DNA from: Lysobacteraceae bacterium
GTDB taxonomy: Bacteria; Pseudomonadota; Gammaproteobacteria; Xanthomonadales; Xanthomonadaceae
Assembly: GCA_004173415.1 (NCBI GenBank)
Contig: SEHC01000076.1
Span: 1-8,029, forward strand
Direction: 5' to 3'
Length of the DNA: 8,029 nucleotides
Shown: positions 1 through 6,629 of the stretch, piece by piece
Layout of the letters: each line of letters begins with the position of its first letter
Numbering within the stretch: the first letter of the stretch is position 1
Position numbers and translations under genes: made by a program
The notes under the pieces: generated by a model
Told to the model about the DNA's origin: nothing
Database searches by the model: none
Seen by the model: only the letters and a program-made list of their open reading frames with translations

Positions 1-567
1 GAGAACCGCGAAGACTCGCTCGCCCTCGCCCGCCTGATGCGGACCCTGGACCAGTTGCCCAAGCCCACCGTGGCGCGGGTGCATGGCGCAGCCTTCGGTG
101 GCGGGGTGGGCCTGGTGGCCTGCTGCGATATCGCCATCGGCGTGTCCGGCGCCCGCTTCGGCCTGACCGAAAGCCGGCTGGGCCTGCTGCCCGCGGTGAT
201 CTCCCCCTACCTGGTCGCTGCGATCGGCGCCCGCCAGGCCCGCCGCTGGTTCGCCACCGCGGAAATGTTCGACGCACCGACCGCGCTGCAGATCGGGCTA
301 CTGCACCAGGTGGTGGCGGAGGACCAACTGGACGCCGCGGTGCAGCGCCAGGTCGACCTGCTGCTGCAGGCCGGTCCGATCGCCGCCGCACGGGCCAAGT
401 CGCTGGTGGCCAGCATCGGCGCCCAGGTCGATGGCCAGGCCCAGGACCAGGCCAACGCCGCGCTGATCGCGGCACTGCGGGTCTCGGCCGAGGGCCAGGA
501 AGGCCTTGGCGCCTTCCTCGAGAAACGCGCGCCCTCGTGGGCCGGGAAAAAGGAATCGTCGCGATGA
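1..567 (+). CDS. liuC: Methylglutaconyl-CoA hydratase (crotonase family), 5'-truncated by window start
   Basis: The frame is open from base 1, so the true start lies outside. The visible 188 residues are the C-terminal part of a crotonase-fold protein that is usually about 260 residues long. The oxyanion-hole segment GAAFGGGVGL lies at visible residues 29-38, followed by CCDIAI. A second signature, FGLTESRLGLLPAVISPY, starts at residue 53. The LGLxPAxISPY form and the C-terminal SAEGQEG...FLEKRAPSW are typical of LiuC-type hydratases rather than of generic fatty-acid enoyl-CoA hydratases. The family hydrates 3-methylglutaconyl-CoA to HMG-CoA in cytoplasmic leucine degradation. The Glu equivalent to rat mitochondrial hydratase Glu164 is kept (visible Glu57), while the Glu144 position is Gly37. 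The stop overlaps the next start as ATGA (564-567). Assignment to leucine degradation rests on the motifs plus the adjoining liuD and liuE; a generic enoyl-CoA hydratase is the alternative. Confidence 0.88.
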   Translation, partial: ENREDSLALARLMRTLDQLPKPTVARVHGAAFGGGVGLVACCDIAIGVSGARFGLTESRLGLLPAVISPYLVAAIGARQARRWFATAEMFDAPTALQIGLLHQVVAEDQLDAAVQRQVDLLLQAGPIAAARAKSLVASIGAQVDGQAQDQANAALIAALRVSAEGQEGLGAFLEKRAPSWAGKKESSR

Positions 568-956
568 TCGACCACGCAGGCATTCCCGTTTCGGACTACG
601 CGCGCAGCAAGGCCTTCTACGAACGCCTGCTCGCTTCGATCGGCGCAACGCTGCTGATGGAGGTGACTCCCGAACAGACCGGCGACGGCAACTGGGCGGC
701 GGGATTCGGCAGGGAGCATAAGCCCAGCTTCTGGATTGGAACCGACGCCCGCGGCGTCTCCGCCCATACCCATGTGGCCTTCGTCACCGAAAGCCGCGCC
801 CGGGTCGACGCCTTCCATGCGGCCGGCCTCGCCGCCGGTGGCCTCGACAATGGTGCGCCGGGCCTGCGGCCGCACTACCACCCGGCCTACTACGGCGCCT
901 TCATCACCGACCCGGACGGACACAACGTCGAAGCGGTCTGCCACCTTCCGGAATGA
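564..956 (+). CDS. VOC (glyoxalase/bleomycin-resistance fold) family protein in the liu operon
   Basis: This 130-residue single-module protein has the vicinal oxygen chelate fold: an N-terminal HAGIPVSDYARSKAFYERLL and a C-terminal GAFITDPDGHNVEAVCH. Three of the usual four metal-ligand positions look occupied (His4, His70, Glu123). The fourth, expected near residue 56 in glyoxalase I, falls in SFWIG with no acidic residue, so the metal site may be incomplete or use water. I start it at ATG 564, with an AGGAA ribosome site at 551-555 and a 4-nt ATGA overlap with liuC. An in-frame start at 537 would add nine unlike residues within liuC. It ends 4 nt before liuD, so it is co-translated with the leucine enzymes. 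Its substrate is unknown; detoxifying an aldehyde or acting as an epimerase-like partner of acyl-CoA metabolism are guesses from the fold only. Confidence 0.88.
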   Translation: MIDHAGIPVSDYARSKAFYERLLASIGATLLMEVTPEQTGDGNWAAGFGREHKPSFWIGTDARGVSAHTHVAFVTESRARVDAFHAAGLAAGGLDNGAPGLRPHYHPAYYGAFITDPDGHNVEAVCHLPE

Positions 957-960
957 ATCG

Positions 961-2961
961 ATGTTTTCCAAGATCCTGATCGCCAACCGCGGCGAGATCG
1001 CCTGCCGCGTGATCCGTACCTGCCGCCGCCTCGGCATCCGCACCGTTGCGGTGTATTCCGAAGCCGACGCCGACGCCCAGCACGTGCGCCAGGCCGACGA
1101 AGCCTGGCCGATCGGCGGGCCGCGTCCGGCTGAAAGCTACCTCCGCGGCGACGCGATCCTGGAGGTCGCCCTGCGCAGCGGCGCCCAGGCGATCCATCCG
1201 GGATACGGATTCCTTTCGGAAAACGCGGACTTCGCCGACGCGGTCGAGCAGGCCGGGCTGGTCTTCATCGGACCCAGCGCGGCGTCGATGCGCAAGATGG
1301 GCAGCAAGGCCGGGGCCAAGGACCTGATGGCGGCGGCCGGCGTGCCGGTGGTGCCGGGCTATACCGGCGAAGACCAGGCGCCGGCGGTGCTCGCCAGGGA
1401 AGCGGCCCGGATCGGCTTTCCGCTGATGATCAAGGCCGCCCACGGCGGCGGCGGCAAGGGCATGCGCGTGGTCCATCGCCTGGAGGATTTCGCGGCCCAG
1501 CTGGAAAGCTGCCAGCGCGAAGCCGGCAACGCCTTCGGTCGCGACCGGGTATTGCTGGAGCGTTACGTGCAGTCGCCGCGGCATATCGAGATCCAGGTCT
1601 TCGGCGATCGCCATGGCCACGCGATCCATCTCAACGAGCGCGAGTGTTCGGCCCAGCGTCGTTACCAGAAAGTGCTGGAGGAATCGCCCTCGCCGTTCCT
1701 CGATGCCGGCCTGCGCGCGGCGATGGGCGATGCGGCGGTCAAGGCCGCGCTGGCCATCGACTACGTCAACGCGGGCACGGTCGAATTCATCGTCGACCCC
1801 GCAGGCGCGTTCTATTTCATGGAGATCAACACGCGCCTGCAGGTGGAGCACCCGGTCACCGAGATGACCACCGGCTTCGACCTGGTCGAATGGCAGTTGC
1901 GGATCGCCGCGGGTGGATCCCTGCCGGTGTCCCAGCCGCAGGTCCCGCAACGCGGGCATGCGATCGAGGTCCGCCTCTACGCCGAAGATCCGGAGGCCGG
2001 CTTCCTGCCCGGTTCGGGCAAGCTGGAGAAGCTGCTGCTGCCGACGGCCGACGCGCATGTGCGGGTCGATTCGGGCGTGGTCGAGGGGGATGTCGTCAGC
2101 ATCTTCTACGATCCGATGATCGCCAAGCTCATCGTCTGGGACGACGACCGCGCCTCGGCCCTGGCCCGGCTTCGCGATGCGCTGGCCCAATGCGAGATCG
2201 CCGGCCCCAAATCCAACATCGGCTTCCTGGAACGACTGGTCCGCCATCCGGCCATCGTCGACGCCAGCATCGATACAGCCTACTTGGACCGGCATCTGGA
2301 CCAGTTCATGCCGGCGCCGGCCATCGATACCGACCTGCTGCTGGCCGCCGCCACCGCGACCCTGCTGGAGCAGGAAAGCGATGCGCGGCGACAGGCCAAG
2401 CGTGGCAGCGACGCCGGATCGCCCTGGGCGATCGCCGATGGCTGGCGGCTGGGCCATGCCGGGTTCAGGCCGTTGGTGTTCGAGCACCGCGGGCAGGAAC
2501 TGCAGCTGCTCGCGCACGGATCCGGCGGCCACTATTCAATAGAGGCGACGGATGCCACGCATGGGATCCAGGGCGCGCAACTGGCTGGCGGCCAGCTGAG
2601 CCTGCGCATCGGTCCACGCGCTTCGCGTTACCTGGTCCGCATCGACAACCATCGGGTCACGGTGCATGACGGCGACCGCCGCCTCGACCTCGCCCGGGTG
2701 CGCGCGTACCGGCCCGCGGATGTCGCGGCGGCCGGCAACGACGGACGCATCGTCGCGCCGATGCCGGGCCGCGTGGTCGTGGCCAGGGCCCGTGCGGGCG
2801 ATGCGGTCGTGGCCGGGCAGGAACTGCTGGTGATCGAAGCGATGAAGATGGAACTGGCGATCCGTTCGCCCCGCGACGGCGTGGTCGCCGAACTGCGCGC
2901 GGCCGCCGGCGACTTCGTCGAGGCCGACGCCGTGCTGGCCACGCTGGAGCCGCTGCCCTGA
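961..2961 (+). CDS. liuD: Methylcrotonyl-CoA carboxylase alpha (biotin carboxylase/biotin carrier) subunit
   Basis: This 666-residue protein carboxylates its own biotin with ATP and bicarbonate and delivers CO2 to the beta subunit (LiuB), which makes 3-methylglutaconyl-CoA. It opens with the biotin carboxylase N-domain (FSKILIANRGEIACRVIRT). The ATP-grasp domain has the glycine-rich loop HGGGGKGMR at 161-169. Catalytic residues sit almost exactly where E. coli AccC has them: Lys237, Glu275, Glu288, Asn290, Arg292 (in EINTRLQVEHPVTE) and Arg338. The biotin carboxylase C-domain runs to about residue 447, followed by a less conserved linker domain. The biotinyl domain at about 597-664 has the biotinylation motif EAMKMEL, with Lys629 as acceptor. 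Length matches MCC alpha. I chose ATG 961, with GGAA seven bases upstream and 4 nt after the VOC stop; a longer in-frame reading from 736 lies in the VOC gene. Propionyl- or geranyl-CoA carboxylase alpha are alternatives, less likely given liuC and liuE alongside. Confidence 0.93.
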   Translation: MFSKILIANRGEIACRVIRTCRRLGIRTVAVYSEADADAQHVRQADEAWPIGGPRPAESYLRGDAILEVALRSGAQAIHPGYGFLSENADFADAVEQAGLVFIGPSAASMRKMGSKAGAKDLMAAAGVPVVPGYTGEDQAPAVLAREAARIGFPLMIKAAHGGGGKGMRVVHRLEDFAAQLESCQREAGNAFGRDRVLLERYVQSPRHIEIQVFGDRHGHAIHLNERECSAQRRYQKVLEESPSPFLDAGLRAAMGDAAVKAALAIDYVNAGTVEFIVDPAGAFYFMEINTRLQVEHPVTEMTTGFDLVEWQLRIAAGGSLPVSQPQVPQRGHAIEVRLYAEDPEAGFLPGSGKLEKLLLPTADAHVRVDSGVVEGDVVSIFYDPMIAKLIVWDDDRASALARLRDALAQCEIAGPKSNIGFLERLVRHPAIVDASIDTAYLDRHLDQFMPAPAIDTDLLLAAATATLLEQESDARRQAKRGSDAGSPWAIADGWRLGHAGFRPLVFEHRGQELQLLAHGSGGHYSIEATDATHGIQGAQLAGGQLSLRIGPRASRYLVRIDNHRVTVHDGDRRLDLARVRAYRPADVAAAGNDGRIVAPMPGRVVVARARAGDAVVAGQELLVIEAMKMELAIRSPRDGVVAELRAAAGDFVEADAVLATLEPLP

Positions 2962-3129
2962 CCCTCCGTCGCGCGTCGACGCCATCGCCCTGGCTTGCCG
3001 CCGTCCTCGATCCGCCGCAATACGCGTTGTAACCAGTCAAGTCCGGGAGTCCGACATGCCATCGCCGCCACGCCTGCTCCCGACCTCGCCCGCCGAATGC
3101 CCATGGCATGCCCGCCGCGTGGAGGCTGC
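2962..3129 (+). other. 168-nt liuD-liuE gap with candidate leader ORF
   Basis: This is the only sizeable gap inside the operon; other junctions overlap or are 4 nt apart. No convincing -35/-10 pair is visible; the most AT-rich part is around 3019-3041. No hairpin plus T-run terminator is seen, so transcription probably continues into liuE. A short inverted repeat, ATGCC-CAT-GGCAT, lies at 3097-3109, and an 8-bp palindrome GGCATGCC lies at 3105-3112, just before the liuE ribosome site. The liuE frame happens to be open throughout the gap, because liuD and liuE are in the same frame. Confidence 0.6.
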
Positions 3130-3133
3130 ATGA
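3056..3133 (+). CDS. Possible 25-residue leader peptide upstream of liuE
   Basis: A short reading frame starts at ATG 3056, preceded by GGGAG (3045-3049) at a good 6-nt spacing. It encodes 25 residues beginning MPSPPRLLPTSP. Its TGA (3131-3133) overlaps the liuE ATG (3130-3132) in an ATGA arrangement, the same junction used by liuC/VOC and liuE/GGDEF-EAL. That would let ribosomes reinitiate at liuE, whose own GGAGG lies only 4 nt from its start. The peptide has no recognised domain and no run of Leu or other codons that would suggest classic attenuation. Chance is a real alternative in GC-rich DNA, where short open frames are common. Confidence 0.3.
   Translation: MPSPPRLLPTSPAECPWHARRVEAA
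3121..3125 (+). promoter_or_regulatory. Ribosome binding site deciding the liuE start
   Basis: A perfect GGAGG ends 4 nt before ATG 3130. The spacing is short but usable. Competing in-frame starts (TTG 2995, ATG 3097, ATG 3103) have no comparable site and would add low-complexity, Pro/Arg-rich residues not expected at the N-terminus of HMG-CoA lyase. Confidence 0.6.
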
Positions 3134-4023
3134 GCCCGCAGGTGCGCATCGTCGAAGTCGGGCCGCGCGACGGCCTGCAGAACGAAAAGGCCATGGTCGC
3201 CACCGCCGACAAGATCGAGTTGATCAACCGTCTTTCCGCGACCGGGCTGCGCAGCATCGAGGCCACCAGCTTCGTCAGCCCCAGGTGGGTCCCGCAACTG
3301 GCCGATGCGGCCGAGGTGTTCGCCGCGATCGAGCGCAGGCCGGGGATTTCCTACCCGGTGCTGGTGCCCAACGAGCAGGGCTACGAGCGCGCCCTGCAAG
3401 CCGGCGCCCGAGAGGTGGCCGTCTTCACCGCCGCCTCGGAGGCCTTCAACCGCAAGAACATCAACGCCGGCATCGACGAGTCGATAGAACGCTTCCGCCC
3501 GGTGCTGGAGCGGGCCGCCGCCGATGGCGTCAAGGTCCGCGGGTACGTGTCCACGGTACTCGGCTGTCCTTACCAGGGCGAGGTGCCGGTGGCCGACGTG
3601 GTCCGGGTCGCCGCGCGCCTGCACGCGCTGGGGTGTTACGAGGTTTCGCTGGGCGATACCATCGGCACAGGCACCCCCCACAAGGCCCGCGCAATGCTCA
3701 AGGCAGTCGCCAGCGAGGTCCCGCTGTCTTCCCTGGCCGTGCATTTCCACGACACCTACGGACAGGCCCTGGCCAACCTGCTGGCCTGCCTGGAGGAAGG
3801 CGTGGCGGTGGTCGACTCGGCGGTTTCCGGCACCGGCGGCTGTCCATACGCGCGCGGCGCCAGCGGCAACGTGGCCAGCGAGGACGTGGTCTACCTGCTG
3901 CACGGCATGGGCATCGAAACCGGGGTCGACCTGCAGTTGCTGAGCCAGACGGGCCTGTGGCTGTCGGCCCTGCTGGGCCGGGAAACCGGCAGCAAGGTCG
4001 CCCGGGCGCTGTCGGCCGCATGA
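3130..4023 (+). CDS. liuE: Hydroxymethylglutaryl-CoA lyase
   Basis: This 297-residue TIM-barrel lyase cleaves HMG-CoA to acetyl-CoA and acetoacetate, the last step of leucine degradation. It begins MSPQVRIVEVGPRDGLQNEK with the catalytic Arg13-Asp14 pair. The metal-binding histidines are His205 and His207 in the motif HFHDTYGQALAN. The signature SGTGGCPYARGASGNVASED at 233-252 holds the catalytic loop cysteine Cys238. Length matches bacterial HMG-CoA lyases (about 300 residues), and all key residues seem intact. Isopropylmalate/homocitrate synthases share the fold but lack the GGCPYAxGASGN loop, so they are unlikely. The start is ATG 3130. The stop TGA overlaps the start of the GGDEF-EAL gene as ATGA (4020-4023). 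An equivalent symbol in some genomes is mvaB. Confidence 0.95.
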   Translation: MSPQVRIVEVGPRDGLQNEKAMVATADKIELINRLSATGLRSIEATSFVSPRWVPQLADAAEVFAAIERRPGISYPVLVPNEQGYERALQAGAREVAVFTAASEAFNRKNINAGIDESIERFRPVLERAAADGVKVRGYVSTVLGCPYQGEVPVADVVRVAARLHALGCYEVSLGDTIGTGTPHKARAMLKAVASEVPLSSLAVHFHDTYGQALANLLACLEEGVAVVDSAVSGTGGCPYARGASGNVASEDVVYLLHGMGIETGVDLQLLSQTGLWLSALLGRETGSKVARALSAA

Positions 4024-6629
4024 GCCTGCAGCCGCCCTCCGTGGATACGCCCTGGACCGGCGCCAGCACCCCGCAGGCCGATCCGGCCGCCGCCGAAAGC
4101 GCCGAGAAACTGCGCCAGTCCCTGCTCCGGGCCAGCACCGACCCGGCCCTGGACCAGGCGACGCGCGAGCTCATGACGCAGGCGCTGGACCTGCTGCAGG
4201 TCACCACCGCGCAGAAGGACTGGGCGCTGCTGCGCTATCGCGCCCTGTTCGATGCGGTTCCCGATCCGGTCAGCGTGCTGGCCGAGGACGGCACCGTGCT
4301 CGACCTCAACAAGGCCGGCATGCAGGCCTACCGCCGAGGGCGCGAGGAGATCGTCGGCAAGAACATCAACGTGCTCAACCCCGAGTTGCCGCACGACCAC
4401 ATGGGCCCGGTCTGGGAAACCCTCAACCGGGGCGAGACCTATGTCATCGAAGTCACCAACATGCGCGGCGACGGCACCCGCTTTCCGGTGGAGGTGCACT
4501 CGGCCAATTTCATCTTCGACGGCCGCAAGAGCCTGGTCGCGGTGGCTCGCGACCTCAGCGGGCGCCACGAGGCGGAACTGCGTTATCGCGAATTGATGGA
4601 GGTGATCGACAAGGGCATCGTGGTCCAGGCCCAGGACAGCTCGATCTCCTACGCCAACCGCGCCGCGATGCGCATCTTCGGCATCGGCGAAGGCAAGCGC
4701 ATCGCCGAGGAGATGGACCTGGAGCGCTGGCGCTTCGTCGACCCGCACGGCCGCGAGATGCCGACCGAGGACCTGCCCTCGCAACGCGCCCTGGCCACTG
4801 GCCAGGTGGTGGAAAGCCAGCTGCTGGGCATGTACCACCGCGAGCACCGGCAGCTGATCTGGCTGACCGTGACCTCGGTGCCGCAGTTCGCCGCCGGCAG
4901 CGACCGGCCCAGCCAGGTGACTTCGATCTTCAGCGACGTGACCGCGCTCAAGCGCGACAGCGCCCTGTTCGACCGCGCCCAGTCGCTGGCCCATATCGGC
5001 GGCTGGGAATGGAACACCGGCGACGACCGCGTGTACCTGACCGACGAGGCGGTGCGCATCCTCGGGCCCTCCACCACGCCGGAGAACCTGGAGCAGATGC
5101 TGGCCTCGCTGCGCGAGCCGGATCGCCGCCGCTTCCGCGGCGCCATGCAGCAGGCGATCGCGACCGGCGAAGGCTTCGATCTCGAGCTGCAGGGCAGCCG
5201 CATGGACGGCCACCCGTTCTGGATCCGTGTGATCGGCGAAGCCGAGGCCACCGACCCGGCCACCCCGCGCGTCACCGGCACGCTGCAGGACATCTCGGTG
5301 GACAAGCGCGCCGAGGAAACGCTGCGTATCCAGGCCCGCACCGATCCGCTGACCGGCCTGATGAACCGCGACGCGGTGCTCAACGACCTGGGCGCTCGCC
5401 TGATCGATCCGGTGCACTCCCGGGTGGCCTTGCTGTACATCGACCTGGACCGGTTCAAGACCGTCAACGACGTGCTCGGCCACAGCGCCGGCGACGAGTT
5501 GCTGATGCGCGCGGCGGCGCGCATCCAGGGCGCGGTCGGCACCGAGGGTCTGGTCGCGCGTTTCGGTGGCGACGAATTCCTGGTGGTCTGCGACGCCACC
5601 GGCGATCCGGCCCAGCCCGAACGCCTGGCCGACGCGGTGCTCGCCGCGTTCGCCGATTCTTTCCGCTTCGGCAAGGACGAGTTCTCGATCACCGCCAGCA
5701 TCGGCATCTCCCGCGCGCCCGGCGACGGGGTGCGACCGCAGCAGCTGATCCAGAACGCCGACATCGCCATGTACGACAGCAAGCATCGGTCGCGCAACGG
5801 CTGGCAGGCGTTCACCCCGGAACTGGCCCGGCGCCAGCAGGATCGCCTGCAGATCGAGACCCAGCTGCGCCGCGCGGTCGACAACCAGGAATTCCGCCTG
5901 GTCTACCAGCCCCAGGTCGACCTGCGCCGCGGCCGCATCGTCGCCGCCGAAGCGCTGATCCGCTGGGAAAACCACCAGCTGGGCGAACTGCGCCCGGACC
6001 TTTTCATCAGCCACGCCGAAACCACCGGCGACATCGTCCGCATCGGCAGCTGGGTGCTGCGCGAAGCCTGCCGCCAGGTGCGCCAGTGGCAGGACATGGG
6101 CCTGGGCGTGGTCCGCGTGGCGGTCAACGTGTCGTACCGGCAGTTCGCCAACGACGACCTGGCCGAGAACGTGCGCGCGGTGCTGGATGAGTTCCAGCTG
6201 CCGGGCTCGGCGCTGGAGCTGGAGTTCACCGAGCGGGTGCTGATCGAGGACGCGCCGGCCACCCTGAAGACCTTTGCCGAGCTGCGCGCCCTCGGGGTGA
6301 TGCTGACCATCGACGACTTCGGCGAGGGCTACAGCGCGCTCAACTACCTGCGCCGCCTGCCGATCCACGGGCTCAAGCTCAGCCAGTTGTTCACCGAAGG
6401 CGTGCCCAACAACCGCTCCGACGTGGCCGTCTGCCAGGCCGTGTCGGCCATCGCCCGGAGCCTCGGCCTGGGCCTGGTCGCCGAGGGCGTGGAATCCGAG
6501 GCGCAACGCCAGTTCCTGCTCCAGCTCGGGGTCCCGGTCGGCCAGGGTTTCCTGTTCGCGCCGGGCCTGTCGCCGGACGAGTTCGCCAGCCGGCTGCGCT
6601 CGCCCGAGGAGCGTGTGTCTAATGGCTGA
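4020..6629 (+). CDS. Three-PAS GGDEF-EAL c-di-GMP turnover protein
   Basis: This 869-residue soluble protein has no signal peptide or membrane segment. After a probably helical leader (about 22-66) come three PAS-like regions: about 71-185 (YRALFDAVPDPVSVL), 188-310 (YRELMEVIDKGIVVQ, then SDVTALK) and 318-432 (LAHIGGWEWNTGDDRVYLTD). The GGDEF domain (about 438-597) has DPLTGLMNRD, DLDRFKTVND and an intact RFGGDEF at 514-520, so diguanylate cyclase activity is plausible. The RxxD inhibitory site expected five residues before GGDEF reads GTEG (507-510), so product inhibition is probably absent. The EAL domain (about 610-862) keeps Glu644, Asn703, Glu735, Glu738, Asp765-Asp766, Lys786, Glu822 and Gln842. 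It has Ser788 in place of the Asp of the KxD motif, and loop 6 reads DDFGEGYSA instead of DDFGTGYSS. Phosphodiesterase activity is therefore uncertain. The start at ATG 4020 overlaps the liuE stop. The PAS ligands are unknown; I see no sure cofactor residue. Confidence 0.93.
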   Translation: MSLQPPSVDTPWTGASTPQADPAAAESAEKLRQSLLRASTDPALDQATRELMTQALDLLQVTTAQKDWALLRYRALFDAVPDPVSVLAEDGTVLDLNKAGMQAYRRGREEIVGKNINVLNPELPHDHMGPVWETLNRGETYVIEVTNMRGDGTRFPVEVHSANFIFDGRKSLVAVARDLSGRHEAELRYRELMEVIDKGIVVQAQDSSISYANRAAMRIFGIGEGKRIAEEMDLERWRFVDPHGREMPTEDLPSQRALATGQVVESQLLGMYHREHRQLIWLTVTSVPQFAAGSDRPSQVTSIFSDVTALKRDSALFDRAQSLAHIGGWEWNTGDDRVYLTDEAVRILGPSTTPENLEQMLASLREPDRRRFRGAMQQAIATGEGFDLELQGSRMDGHPFWIRVIGEAEATDPATPRVTGTLQDISVDKRAEETLRIQARTDPLTGLMNRDAVLNDLGARLIDPVHSRVALLYIDLDRFKTVNDVLGHSAGDELLMRAAARIQGAVGTEGLVARFGGDEFLVVCDATGDPAQPERLADAVLAAFADSFRFGKDEFSITASIGISRAPGDGVRPQQLIQNADIAMYDSKHRSRNGWQAFTPELARRQQDRLQIETQLRRAVDNQEFRLVYQPQVDLRRGRIVAAEALIRWENHQLGELRPDLFISHAETTGDIVRIGSWVLREACRQVRQWQDMGLGVVRVAVNVSYRQFANDDLAENVRAVLDEFQLPGSALELEFTERVLIEDAPATLKTFAELRALGVMLTIDDFGEGYSALNYLRRLPIHGLKLSQLFTEGVPNNRSDVAVCQAVSAIARSLGLGLVAEGVESEAQRQFLLQLGVPVGQGFLFAPGLSPDEFASRLRSPEERVSNG

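Noticed and set aside
736..960. Upstream extension of liuD from 736
   Set aside because: It lies within the VOC gene in another frame and adds Pro/Thr/Ser/Arg-rich residues absent from the family; ATG 961 gives the standard N-terminus FSKILIANRGEIA.
904..2532. A 542-codon minus-strand open frame opposite liuD
   Set aside because: It is antisense to a full biotin carboxylase with all catalytic residues, shows no domain and has low-complexity composition; a GC-rich shadow frame.
2959..3132. LiuD-LiuE fusion by stop readthrough, since the frame stays open from the liuD stop to the liuE start
   Set aside because: An open frame of 56 codons is unremarkable at this GC content. The intervening residues look non-coding, and both proteins have normal ends and lengths.
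3108..4019. N-terminal extension of the GGDEF-EAL protein through the liuE gene
   Set aside because: The extra residues are Arg/Gly/Pro-rich frame-shifted liuE sequence. ATG 4020 with the ATGA overlap is the sensible start.
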